DNA of 35,629 bases from Dechloromonas sp. Dech2017 (GTDB lineage: Bacteria > Pseudomonadota > Gammaproteobacteria > Burkholderiales > Rhodocyclaceae), in NCBI GenBank assembly GCA_009469585.1, contig SSXW01000029.1:1-35629 (forward strand), written 5' to 3'. The position numbers and the translations under genes are program-made. Of this stretch, positions 18,141 through 26,020 are shown in pieces (the first letter of the stretch is position 1; each line of letters begins with the position of its first letter). The notes below the pieces were generated by a model. It saw only the letters and a list, made by a program, of their open reading frames with translations, did not search any database and was not told the DNA's origin.

Positions 18141-18563
18141 CTAACGCTGGCTGAGATCGAAATAGCGCACGTCGTGACCGCGATCCTTGTAGGACTTGAC
18201 GCGATCCCGGGCAGCGGCACGATCATCTTCGTCCTGGCCGACGACTTCGATCAGGCTCTGGAAGCGCTCAAAGCCGGGTGGGATTTCCCGGCTCAGGTTC
18301 ATCAGGCGTTCTTCCTGCACCACGGTATCGAGCCTGTCGGCGATCAGGATCGGGGTCTCGGCGGCCAGCGGCGAATCGGCCCGGCAGTGCGGCACGAAGC
18401 TGAGCGCCGCATGGGTCCACAGCATGCGGTCCAGGTTGGCGGCCACGTCATGGTCCTTGGCATAGACCAGTACCGGCTTCTTCTTGGCGCAAGCGCCGCT
18501 GAGCAGGGCGCAGGCGGCGGCAAGCCGGTCCGAGGCACCGTGGTAAAAAAATACCTCGGTCAA
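18141..18563 (-). CDS. holC: DNA polymerase III subunit chi
   Basis: 140-residue clamp-loader accessory subunit that links SSB on the lagging strand to the polymerase III holoenzyme through psi. It starts TEVFFYHGASDRL and includes AKKKPVLVYAKDHDVAANLDRMLWT, SFVPHC and the FERFQSLIEVVGQDEDDRAAARDR tail typical of chi. The start is TTG at 18563, whose bases overlap the pepA stop (TTGA). The longer upstream frame is pepA read out of frame. pepA-holC is a common gene pair in proteobacteria. Confidence 0.94.
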   Translation of the reverse strand: MTEVFFYHGASDRLAAACALLSGACAKKKPVLVYAKDHDVAANLDRMLWTHAALSFVPHCRADSPLAAETPILIADRLDTVVQEERLMNLSREIPPGFERFQSLIEVVGQDEDDRAAARDRVKSYKDRGHDVRYFDLSQR

Positions 18564-20056
18564 TTGAGCTTGCCCGCCCGCTGCATCAGATAGTGGGTGA
18601 GCAGGGGCACCGGTCGGCCGGTGGCACCTTTGTCGGATCCCGATTTCCACGCCGTGCCGGCGATGTCGAGGTGGGCCCATTCGAATTTCTTGGTGAAGCG
18701 CGACAGGAAGCAGGCGGCGGAAATGGCCCCGCCCCAGCGGCCACCGATGTTGGCCATGTCGGCGAACGGGCTTTTCAGCAGTTCCTGGTAGTCGTCCCAC
18801 AGCGGCATGTGCCAGGCACGGTCGTTGGCGTCCTCGCCGGCATCCTGCAACTCGCGGGCCAGGCTGTCCTTGTTGGCGAACAGCCCGGTGGCCACGTTGC
18901 CCAGCGCGACGACGCAGGCACCAGTCAAGGTGGCGACGTCGATCACCGTGTCGGGGTCGAAGCGCTCGGCGTAGGTCAGCGCGTCGCACAGTATCAGTCG
19001 GCCCTCTGCATCGGTATTGAGGATCTCGATGGTCTGTCCCGACATCGACGTGACGATGTCGCCCGGTCGGCTGGCGTTGCCGCCCGGCATGTTCTCGGTG
19101 GCCGGAACGACGACCGTCAGGTTGACCGGCAGGGCCATGCGGGCGACCGCCTGCATGGTGCCGAGCACGCTCGCTGCGCCGCACATGTCGTACTTCATTT
19201 CATCCATGTCGGCACCAGGCTTCAGCGAAATGCCGCCGGTATCGAAAGTGACTCCCTTGCCAACCAGAACCACCGGGTTTTCACTGGCCCGTGCCCCCTT
19301 GTAACTCAAGACGATCAATTTTGGCGGCTGGTGCGAACCGCGGGCGACCGACAGCAGCGAATGCATGCCCAGCTCTTCCATTTCGTTGCGGTCGAGAATT
19401 TCGCAACCGAGCTTGAACTGCTCGGCCATGACCTTGGCCTGTTCGGCCAGGTAGGTCGGGTGGCAGACGTTCGGCGGCAGATTTCCGAGCGTCTTGGCCA
19501 GGGCAGTACCCTCGGCAATGGCCAGTCCCTGGGCAAGGGCTTCCTCGGCCATGCCCAACTCGTTGCGCCGCTCGACGCTGAGCGTCAGTTTGCGCAGCGG
19601 ACGACGGATTTCTTCCTTCTTGCTCTTGAACTGCTCGAATTTGTAGGTGGCATCCAGGGCGGCCAAGGTAGCCTGGCGAATCCGCCAGCCCACAGAGCGT
19701 TTCCTGACCTGCAACTCAGTCAGGAAAATGGACGCGTCGAAGGCGCCGGTTTCGTTAAGTACCTTGACCGAGGTGCGGATGGCGCCGGCAAATTCCTTTT
19801 CGCGGAATTCCTTTTCCTTCCCCAGGCCAACCAGCAGTACGCGGTCACAGAGCGTCGAGGGGAGACTGTGCAGCAGCAGGGTGGTTCCGGCCTTCCCTTC
19901 CATGTCGCCGCGCCGGATGATGTCGGAGATATACCCACCGGAAGCCTTGTCGAGCAGTTCGGCTGGCAGGGTCAATTTCCTCGATTCGAAGACGCCGACA
20001 ACGACGCAGGCGCTGCGCTGCTTCTCCGGGCTGCCACTTTTTATGCTAAATTCCAC
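18560..20056 (-). CDS. pepA: Leucyl aminopeptidase (cytosol aminopeptidase, M17)
   Basis: Dinuclear metal exopeptidase that removes N-terminal residues from peptides; the E. coli homologue also binds DNA in Xer recombination and in carAB control. 498 residues, normal size. The catalytic domain has VGKGVTFDTGG (K267, D272), DEMKYDMCG (D290) and the signature NTDAEGRL at 347-354, which together supply metal ligands and the catalytic Lys and Arg. The start is GTG at 20056, with AGGAG about 8 nt upstream. It is divergent from lptF and translationally coupled to holC. Confidence 0.97.
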   Translation of the reverse strand: MEFSIKSGSPEKQRSACVVVGVFESRKLTLPAELLDKASGGYISDIIRRGDMEGKAGTTLLLHSLPSTLCDRVLLVGLGKEKEFREKEFAGAIRTSVKVLNETGAFDASIFLTELQVRKRSVGWRIRQATLAALDATYKFEQFKSKKEEIRRPLRKLTLSVERRNELGMAEEALAQGLAIAEGTALAKTLGNLPPNVCHPTYLAEQAKVMAEQFKLGCEILDRNEMEELGMHSLLSVARGSHQPPKLIVLSYKGARASENPVVLVGKGVTFDTGGISLKPGADMDEMKYDMCGAASVLGTMQAVARMALPVNLTVVVPATENMPGGNASRPGDIVTSMSGQTIEILNTDAEGRLILCDALTYAERFDPDTVIDVATLTGACVVALGNVATGLFANKDSLARELQDAGEDANDRAWHMPLWDDYQELLKSPFADMANIGGRWGGAISAACFLSRFTKKFEWAHLDIAGTAWKSGSDKGATGRPVPLLTHYLMQRAGKLN

Positions 20057-20127
20057 AAGCTGCTCCTGGTCAAGGAAATGTCAGTATTCGAGGGATTATC
20101 CTCGCATTTTTTCGGTTTCGTCAAAGC

Positions 20128-21210
20128 ATGATATTCGAGCGCGCCGCCCGGCGTGAATTTGCTCAGGCTGCAGCAGGCATCAGTGTCGCATTGCTGGCCA
20201 TCCTGACCTCTTCCCAGTTGATACGCCTGCTCAAGGAGGCGGTTGGCGGCCGCATCGCGCCCGAGGCCGTGGCCTCGCTGCTGGGTTTTGCCGCGCTGAA
20301 TTTCATGCCTATTCTCCTGTCGCTGACCCTGTTCGTTTCAGTATTGCTCAGTCTTTCCCGGGCTTATCGTGATTCCGAAATGGTCGTCTGGTTTTCGTGT
20401 GGCCAGTCATTGACCGGTTGGGTGCGCCCGGTCTTGCGGTTTGCTGCCCCCATCGTTCTTGCCATTGCCATATTGTCGGGGTTCCTCTCGCCCTGGGCGA
20501 GTTACAGCTCGTCTGACTATCGCGACAAGTTGCAGGCGCGCAGCGAGTTGTCGCAGGTCTCTCCCGGAGCCTTCCGGGAAGTCAAGAAGGGCCAGCGGGT
20601 CTTTTTTGTCGAAGAGGTGGCCGACAATCCCGGCGTGGTCGGCAATGTCTTCGTCGCCTCCTACCAGGAGGGCAAACTGGGCGTCATCATGGCTGATTCG
20701 GGTCACCAGGAAGTGGCAGGCAACGGAGACCGGTTTGTCGTGCTCGAGGCTGGGCGGCGTTACGAGGTGGAGCCGGGAAGTCCTGCCTTCAAGGTCATGG
20801 AGTTCGAACGCTACCGGGCTCGCATGGAGGATGGTGAAGTCCGCTCGGCGGCGCCGTCGCCCAAGGGTATGCCGATTACCGATCTGGTCCGTGAGGACAG
20901 TAATTCGGCGCGCGGCGAGTTGTTGTGGCGGATAGGCATGCCGGTTTCCGCGCTGATCCTGTCCCTGCTGGCTATCCCATTGTCGTATGTCAATCCGCGC
21001 GCCGGTCGTTCGGCCAATATGCTGGTCGCCATTCTGATTTATGTCATTTATACCAACTTGATGACGGTCAGTCAGGCCTGGGTTTCCAGGGGGGTCATGC
21101 CGTTCTGGATCGGTGTGTGGGCAGTTCACGCTCTCATGCTGTTGCCGCTGGTGTTGCTGTTTTATCGGCGAATCAAGGTACGGATGCCCTGGCAGCCGGG
21201 AGGTGCGTGA
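20128..21210 (+). CDS. lptF: LPS export ABC transporter permease LptF
   Basis: Inner-membrane permease of the LptB2FG complex that extracts lipopolysaccharide from the inner membrane and pushes it to LptC and LptA. 360 residues: N-terminal helices (about 15-35, 55-75, 95-120), a periplasmic beta-jellyroll (about 130-255) and C-terminal helices (about 270-350). The start MIFERAARREF and the coupling-helix segment LSLSRAYRDSEMVVWFSCG are characteristic. Its stop shares one base with the lptG start (TGATG). It is divergent from pepA with only 71 bp between. Confidence 0.96.
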   Translation: MIFERAARREFAQAAAGISVALLAILTSSQLIRLLKEAVGGRIAPEAVASLLGFAALNFMPILLSLTLFVSVLLSLSRAYRDSEMVVWFSCGQSLTGWVRPVLRFAAPIVLAIAILSGFLSPWASYSSSDYRDKLQARSELSQVSPGAFREVKKGQRVFFVEEVADNPGVVGNVFVASYQEGKLGVIMADSGHQEVAGNGDRFVVLEAGRRYEVEPGSPAFKVMEFERYRARMEDGEVRSAAPSPKGMPITDLVREDSNSARGELLWRIGMPVSALILSLLAIPLSYVNPRAGRSANMLVAILIYVIYTNLMTVSQAWVSRGVMPFWIGVWAVHALMLLPLVLLFYRRIKVRMPWQPGGA

Positions 21211-22295
21211 TGTTCCGTATCCAGTTGTATCAGCGCTATCTGATCCGCGAGACTTTCGCGGCCGTGTTTCTCGTGCTGGCTGCGTTTCTTGCCCTGTTTG
21301 CCTTTTTCAATTTTATCGATGAGTTACGTACCGTTGGTAAAGCCGGATACGGCGTTGGCCATGCTGCCCTTTTTGTCGCCTTGGGGGTGCCGGGGCTTAT
21401 CTACGAACTGATTCCGATTGCCACACTGATCGGCACCTTGTATGCACTGTCGACAATGGCCAGGCATTCTGAAATTTCCGTGCTGCGTGCTTCCGGACTG
21501 GCAACAGCGGATTTGCTGATGACGCTTTTCCGAGCGGCTGTCGTTCTGGCGTTGTTGACGTTTTTGATCGGTGAAATCGTGGCTCCCTTCAGCGAACGGT
21601 TGGGGCGGGAGGTTCGTGCCAAGGCCCTGAGCACGGTCATCGCTCAAAGCGGTTTCGATAGCGGGCTATGGGTCAAGGATGGCCGGAGTTTCATTAATGT
21701 CCGGAAAGCCGCGCCGGATGCGCCGCTCGAAGGCGTGAGGATTTATAAGTTCAACGATAAAAACGTGCTGGAATCTGTTACTGATGCGGACCAGGCAACG
21801 TATGAATCCCCCGGGCACTGGTTGTTGCAGGGAGTCGTCAAAACTCTCCTCGATGGCGACCGTTCGCAACTTGAACGCAGCGATCAGGGCGAATGGAATA
21901 CGACTGTCACCCCTCAATTGCTTTCAGTGTTGCTGGTTACGCCTGAGCGCATGTCCCTCTACGGCCTAGTCAGTTACACGAGGCATTTGGCGGAAAACAA
22001 GCAAAAGACCGAGCGCTATGAGATTGCCCTGTGGAAAAAGCTTACCTATCCGCTGGCAGCCTTCGTCATGGTGGCTTTGGCCCTGCCTTTTGGCTATTCC
22101 CACGATCGGGTCGGCGGGGTCAGTTTGAAGATTTTCGCCGGGGTAATGCTGGGCATTCTTTTTTACGCACTGAACGGTTTGTCGTCAAACCTTGGCGCCA
22201 TCAATTCCTGGTCACCATTAGTGAGCGCCACGGTGCCTTCCATGCTGTTCCTGCTCGCTGCAATCAGCATGCTGTGGTGGAGCGAGCGCCGCTAG
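21210..22295 (+). CDS. lptG: LPS export ABC transporter permease LptG
   Basis: Partner permease of LptF. 361 residues from the ATG at 21210 with a GGGAGG ribosome site; the open frame extends upstream through lptF but MFRIQLYQRYLIRE is the family start. Same plan as LptF: three N-terminal helices, a periplasmic jellyroll (about 130-260) and three C-terminal helices. The coupling-helix segment STMARHSEISVLRASG is clear. Its TAG stop lies in a CTAG that also holds the stop codon of the convergent RDD gene. No LptB gene is in the window. Confidence 0.96.
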   Translation: MFRIQLYQRYLIRETFAAVFLVLAAFLALFAFFNFIDELRTVGKAGYGVGHAALFVALGVPGLIYELIPIATLIGTLYALSTMARHSEISVLRASGLATADLLMTLFRAAVVLALLTFLIGEIVAPFSERLGREVRAKALSTVIAQSGFDSGLWVKDGRSFINVRKAAPDAPLEGVRIYKFNDKNVLESVTDADQATYESPGHWLLQGVVKTLLDGDRSQLERSDQGEWNTTVTPQLLSVLLVTPERMSLYGLVSYTRHLAENKQKTERYEIALWKKLTYPLAAFVMVALALPFGYSHDRVGGVSLKIFAGVMLGILFYALNGLSSNLGAINSWSPLVSATVPSMLFLLAAISMLWWSERR

Positions 22296-22711
22296 TCCGG
22301 ATTAGCGTTGCGGATTCGTGTTCCTGCTATCCGGTCGTGCAGGAACTGGCCGTCCTTGTCGAGCAGGGCCCAAATGATGCCGGCACCGAAAAGCATGATG
22401 CTTGGCCAGGCTGCCAGGTAACGTAAAACTGCCTGTAGAGGGCGCAATGGCCCTCCCTCGTTATTAGTCAGGCGCAGTTTCCAGGTTTTCATCGGCAGCG
22501 TTTGCCCCCCATTGAGCCAGCACCAGACAAAATAAATCATCAGCAGGACGAGGATATGCAGCCACAGCAAACGCGGCCCGACCGACCATCCGAAACCCGA
22601 AAGGACGATTTGCGGCAAGAGGAAGCCGATCAGCACGATGGAAAAGACGACCAAGCCTTCGTACAACATGCTGGCCAGTCGTCGCTTGAAACTAGGCAGA
22701 GTGTCGGGCAT
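22292..22711 (-). CDS. RDD-family membrane protein
   Basis: 139 residues. RDD-family integral membrane proteins have unclear roles; some are linked to ion or solute transport. It starts MPDTLPSFKRRLASMLYE, with the Arg-rich first helix, helices at about 19-40 and 47-67, the NGGQTLPMKTWKLRL segment, and a final pair near 95-115 followed by DKDGQFLHDRIAGTRI, all typical. The ATG at 22711 shares a base with the DUF3106 stop (TGATG). It is the last gene of the sigma-factor operon. In the frame upstream of the ATG there is no stop back through a C10 tract. Confidence 0.88.
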   Translation of the reverse strand: MPDTLPSFKRRLASMLYEGLVVFSIVLIGFLLPQIVLSGFGWSVGPRLLWLHILVLLMIYFVWCWLNGGQTLPMKTWKLRLTNNEGGPLRPLQAVLRYLAAWPSIMLFGAGIIWALLDKDGQFLHDRIAGTRIRNANPD

Positions 22712-23268
22712 CAGCGTGCCGGGTTGTTGGTGGGGGGGGGGTCGGGTTGCATTCTTGGGCCGGATGGATTCACGGCTTCCCCGACTTCGCTTTGCCTGGC
22801 TTCTGCCGATTGCTGCGGGGGGAGCAACTTGGACGATTTTCCGTTTTCGCGAACACGCTGCTTTTCTTCCGAACTCAGGTTGGAGTAGGCGTCCCATTTT
22901 TGTTTAAGAACCTGCTTTTGCTCCGGTGGCAATTGCTTGAAATCCTTATAGGTGTTTCGTGCCTTGGTGCGTTCGGCAGCGCTCAGATCAGCCCATTCGC
23001 GCATCCGGTTCTGCATGCGCTGCTGCTCGTCCACGTTCATCGTGGGGTAACGGGCGACAATTCCCAGCCATTTCCGCTTCCGGATGTTCTCGAGTTGATC
23101 CCATTCCTTTGCCAGTGGGGAAAGTATCGCTTTCTGCTGGGGATTCAGTTGGTTCCAATCTGGCTGTGGCGGGGTGCCAATGACTGCCGTTGTTGGAGGT
23201 TGGGCGATCGCGGCTAACGAAAGGGAAATGCCGAGGATCAGTCCTCCGATGAGTCGTCTTTTAGCCAT
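22711..23268 (-). CDS. DUF3106-type periplasmic protein
   Basis: 185 residues. Signal peptide about 1-22 (LIGGLILGISLSLAAIAQ), so predicted periplasmic. The body is helical with recurring L-x-P/S-x-Q/E-K/R units (LNPQQKAIL, LSAAERTKA, LPPEQKQVL, LSSEEKQRV) interspersed with W and R residues, reminiscent of the LTxxQ repeats of CpxP/Spy stress proteins. The tail is Pro-rich and encoded by a run of ten C. The start overlaps the end of the DUF3619 gene by 31 bp and the stop overlaps the RDD start. The DUF3106 name is from memory. Confidence 0.82.
   Translation of the reverse strand: MAKRRLIGGLILGISLSLAAIAQPPTTAVIGTPPQPDWNQLNPQQKAILSPLAKEWDQLENIRKRKWLGIVARYPTMNVDEQQRMQNRMREWADLSAAERTKARNTYKDFKQLPPEQKQVLKQKWDAYSNLSSEEKQRVRENGKSSKLLPPQQSAEARQSEVGEAVNPSGPRMQPDPPPTNNPAR
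22732..22741. repeat. Homopolymeric G10/C10 tract at the DUF3106-RDD junction
   Basis: Ten G on the plus strand, i.e. ten C in the coding strand, covering the last base of an Asp codon and three Pro codons near the end of DUF3106. Such tracts slip easily during replication and sequencing. One extra C would join DUF3106 in frame to the RDD protein. Confidence 0.9.
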
Positions 23269-23624
23269 TCAAAGAAATCTTTGTCCAGAAAAGCATCGGG
23301 AGGAAGGTCGTCAGTCAGAAGGGCGCTATCGACGTCTTCAATTTCGCTAACGTACTGCGTACTATGCCAGTAGAACGATATCCACATGCCAAGAAGCAGG
23401 GCAATGATTGCCAAGGCTTGTTTGATATAGCCTTCGTTGATGCGCTGCAATAGCGTCGCGGTGCCTGCAGAGCCTGCAAGCGCCAAGACGGCGACTGGAC
23501 GTTTTTGCTTGGACAAGGCCAGGTGACGTGCCGCCTCAAGGCGTCGTGCCGATGCAATCGGAATGTCCTTGGCGCCTTGGTTTAGCGCTTGCCGAATACG
23601 GTGGGCGGAACGTTCTTGGTTCAT
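23238..23624 (-). CDS. DUF3619-type single-helix membrane protein, possible anti-sigma factor
   Basis: 128 residues. The N-terminal about 75 residues are hydrophilic and helical (RIRQALNQGAKDIP, ARRLEAARHLAL), followed by one membrane helix at about 70-90 (ALAIIALLLGMWISFYW) and an acidic periplasmic tail. A cytoplasmic helical N-domain with one membrane helix directly after an ECF sigma gene is the usual layout of an anti-sigma factor; this role is inference. The ATG overlaps the sigma factor stop by four bases (ATGA), and the end overlaps DUF3106 by 31 bp. The family name is from memory. Confidence 0.8.
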   Translation of the reverse strand: MNQERSAHRIRQALNQGAKDIPIASARRLEAARHLALSKQKRPVAVLALAGSAGTATLLQRINEGYIKQALAIIALLLGMWISFYWHSTQYVSEIEDVDSALLTDDLPPDAFLDKDFFEWLKDDSSED

Positions 23625-24184
23625 AGCTTGATGCCTTTTGCTGACAACGCCGTTGCTAAGGTGTGTGTCGCTCGCGAACAATGGGTTTTGACGCTTCCTT
23701 CCGAGCAACCCATCGCGGCTGCCGTTTCGGCTACGTCCATGTCTTCCCAGTAACGCATCAGGAAAGCTTCCCGTTGACGCGCCGGCAGCTTTTTTACTTC
23801 TTCTTCAATCAGGTTGAGTGTTTGGGTTTGCAACAGCACGCTTTCCGGGGTGCGGGGGCCAGAATCATCCTCGTCGGAGGCGAGGGTTTCGAGCGGGTCG
23901 TGGTCTTCGTCATCGTCCGGGGTGAAGGCGGAAAGCAGCGTTGTCCACATGGAGCGGACCTTGCTTCGCCGGTAGTAGTCCCGGATCGTATTCTGAAGGA
24001 TCCGCTGAAACAACATGGGAAACTCGTTGTCGGGACGGTCGCCGTATTTTTCGGCCAACTTGAGCATCGCATCCTGAACGATATCGAGCGCGGCATCTTC
24101 ATTGCGGACGGCAAATACCGCTTGCTTGAAGGCTCGGCGCTCGACTGATTCAAGAAATGTGGATAGTTGGTGGGGTGATGCCAG
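23621..24184 (-). CDS. ECF-type RNA polymerase sigma factor
   Basis: About 187 residues if started at CTG (24184). Region 2 begins SPHQLSTFLESVERRAFKQAVF and continues with DAALDIVQDAMLKLAEKY, FPMLFQRILQNTIRDYYRR; an acidic linker (PDDDEDHDPLETLASDEDD) precedes region 4 (LPARQREAFLMRYWEDMDVAETAAAMGCSEGSVKTHCSRA). The first in-frame ATG is at 24067, inside region 2, and would remove the first part of it. No ATG, GTG or TTG exists in frame between there and a TATAAT at 24217-24212, so a CTG start is most likely. Its target promoters are unknown; it heads a four-gene overlapping operon. Confidence 0.85.
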   Translation of the reverse strand: MASPHQLSTFLESVERRAFKQAVFAVRNEDAALDIVQDAMLKLAEKYGDRPDNEFPMLFQRILQNTIRDYYRRSKVRSMWTTLLSAFTPDDDEDHDPLETLASDEDDSGPRTPESVLLQTQTLNLIEEEVKKLPARQREAFLMRYWEDMDVAETAAAMGCSEGSVKTHCSRATHTLATALSAKGIKL

Positions 24185-24211
24185 GGTCGTTTCGTCCAGT
24201 AGTCTTGGAGC

Positions 24212-24217
24212 ATTATA
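24212..24217 (-). promoter_or_regulatory. -10 element of the sigma-factor operon
   Basis: A perfect TATAAT on the minus strand, 27 nt before the proposed CTG start. No convincing -35 is seen at the usual distance; the upstream part overlaps the opposite ilvI promoter. Confidence 0.45.
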
Positions 24218-24235
24218 TAGGGATGCCGGGAAACC

Positions 24236-24264
24236 TTGACCGGAAACTGGCGGTCGATTAAGGT
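24236..24264 (+). promoter_or_regulatory. Candidate promoter of ilvI-ilvN-ilvC
   Basis: TTGACC (24236-24241) and TAAGGT (24259-24264) are 17 bp apart, giving a leader of about 30 nt before the ilvI ATG. There is no room for a classical peptide attenuator. Confidence 0.45.
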
Positions 24265-24301
24265 TACGCCCTTTTAGGCAACAGCTTTTTTAGGCTCAAG
24301 A

Positions 24302-26002
24302 ATGATGATCAGTGGTGCGGAAATTGTAATCAGGTGCCTCCAAGAAGAAAAGGTCGAATGTGTGTTCGGTTACCCCGGTGGGTCCGTTTTGCATATTTAC
24401 GACGCCCTTTTCAAGCAAGAGGAGGTCAAACATATTCTGGTTCGCCACGAGCAGGCTGCAGTCCATGCTGCCGACGCCTATTCGCGTTCCTCGCAAAAAG
24501 TCGGGGTGGCGCTGGTGACCTCGGGTCCGGGGGTTACCAACACGGTTACTGGCATCGCCACTGCGTATATGGATTCGATCCCGATGGTGGTGATCACCGG
24601 ACAGGTTCCGACCCAGTATATCGGTCAGGATGCATTCCAGGAGTGCGATACGGTAGGTATCACACGCCCTTGCGTTAAGCACAATTTCCTGGTCAAGGAT
24701 GTCAAGGATCTGGCGGTTACCCTGAAGAAGGCATTTCATATTGCCGCGACCGGTCGTCCGGGTCCGGTTGTCGTCGATGTTCCGAAGGACATTACGGCAC
24801 AGATGTGCGAATTCGAATATCCCAAGACCATCCAGATGCGTTCTTACAATCCGGTGGTCAAGGGGCATCTCGGGCAGATCAAGAAGGCCGTGCAGATGCT
24901 GCAGGAGGCCAAGCGGCCGATCATTTATACCGGCGGTGGCGTAATTCTGTCCGACGCGGCGGAGAAACTGACGCAACTGGCGCGTCGGCTAAATTTCCCG
25001 GTTACCAATACTTTGATGGGCCTGGGTGGCTATCCCGCCACCGATTCCCAGTTTGTGGGCATGCTCGGCATGCATGGCACTTTCGAGGCAAACAACGCCA
25101 TGCACTACGCCGACGTCATCCTGGCGATAGGCGCACGTTTCGATGACCGCGTGATTGGCAATCCGGAGCACTTTGGCGAGGAGAAGCGTCGTGTCATTCA
25201 CGTGGACATTGATCCCTCGTCCATCTCCAAGCGCGTCAAGGTCGATGTTCCCATTGTTGGTAACGTTGCTGACGTGCTCGACGAAATGCTCAAGTTGCTC
25301 GATGGCGGGTTCACGGCAGACCCGGAAGTGGCCGGTTGGTGGAAGCAGATCGACGAGTGGCGCGGGCGCGACTCCCTGCGTTACAAGCAGGCCGAACACA
25401 TCATGCCGCAGTTTGTGATCGAAAAGCTTTACGAAGTGACCGGGGGTGAGGCTTTCGTTACCTCCGACGTCGGTCAGCATCAGATGTTTGCTGCCCAGTA
25501 CTACAAGTTCGACAAGCCCCGTCGCTGGATCAACTCGGGTGGTCTGGGCACCATGGGGGTTGGTTTGCCGTATGGCATGGGTGTCCTCCTGGCTAATCCA
25601 GGGGCGCAGGTGGCCTGTGTGACGGGCGAAGGCTCGATCCAGATGTGCATTCAGGAAATGTCTACCTGCAAGCAATACGAGTTGCCGGTCAAGATCATCA
25701 ACCTGAACAACGGGATGCTCGGCATGGTTCGTCAGTGGCAGGAAATGTTCTATTCCAAGCGCTATTCCCAATCATATGTCACTTCATTGCCCGATTTTGT
25801 GAAGTTGGCCGAGGCCTATGGTCACGTCGGTATGCGTATCGAAAAACCGGAGGATGTAGAGCCCGCGCTGCGCAAGGCATTTACCGAGCACAAGAATGAT
25901 CTGGTCTTCATGGACTTCATCATCGATCCGGCGGCCAACGTCTTCCCGATGGTTGCCGCCGGCAAGGGCTTGACTGAAATGATCCTCGCTGAAGATCTGT
26001 AA
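24302..26002 (+). CDS. ilvI: Acetolactate synthase, large catalytic subunit
   Basis: ThDP- and FAD-dependent enzyme that condenses pyruvate with pyruvate or 2-oxobutyrate, the first common step of valine, leucine and isoleucine synthesis. 566 residues, normal size. The catalytic Glu is E50 in LVRHEQAAVHAA, and the ThDP/Mg motif begins GEGSIQMC near residue 442 and runs to the NN pair near 460-465. The FAD-binding middle domain includes MLGMHGTFEANNAM. Two ATGs (24302 and 24305) are possible; AGG lies about 8 nt upstream. It is followed 18 bp later by its regulatory subunit. Confidence 0.97.
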   Translation: MMISGAEIVIRCLQEEKVECVFGYPGGSVLHIYDALFKQEEVKHILVRHEQAAVHAADAYSRSSQKVGVALVTSGPGVTNTVTGIATAYMDSIPMVVITGQVPTQYIGQDAFQECDTVGITRPCVKHNFLVKDVKDLAVTLKKAFHIAATGRPGPVVVDVPKDITAQMCEFEYPKTIQMRSYNPVVKGHLGQIKKAVQMLQEAKRPIIYTGGGVILSDAAEKLTQLARRLNFPVTNTLMGLGGYPATDSQFVGMLGMHGTFEANNAMHYADVILAIGARFDDRVIGNPEHFGEEKRRVIHVDIDPSSISKRVKVDVPIVGNVADVLDEMLKLLDGGFTADPEVAGWWKQIDEWRGRDSLRYKQAEHIMPQFVIEKLYEVTGGEAFVTSDVGQHQMFAAQYYKFDKPRRWINSGGLGTMGVGLPYGMGVLLANPGAQVACVTGEGSIQMCIQEMSTCKQYELPVKIINLNNGMLGMVRQWQEMFYSKRYSQSYVTSLPDFVKLAEAYGHVGMRIEKPEDVEPALRKAFTEHKNDLVFMDFIIDPAANVFPMVAAGKGLTEMILAEDL

Positions 26003-26020
26003 GCGGGGGAGGAAAAGAAC

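Noticed and set aside
14861..18154. 1097-codon open frame on the plus strand opposite valS
   Set aside because: It has no recognisable domain, reads as the codon-position mirror of a GC-rich gene, and lies entirely over valS and its neighbour. Similar long antisense frames lie over aceA, pepA, leuA and clpA.
23809..24213. Alternative 134-codon frame starting at the ATG beside the sigma-factor -10 box
   Set aside because: It is a different frame from the sigma factor, has no family features, and its ATG overlaps the TATAAT hexamer.
24251..24300. Attenuator in the ilvI leader
   Set aside because: The leader of about 30 nt contains only short imperfect AGGC/GCC repeats and no leader peptide rich in Leu, Ile or Val codons.
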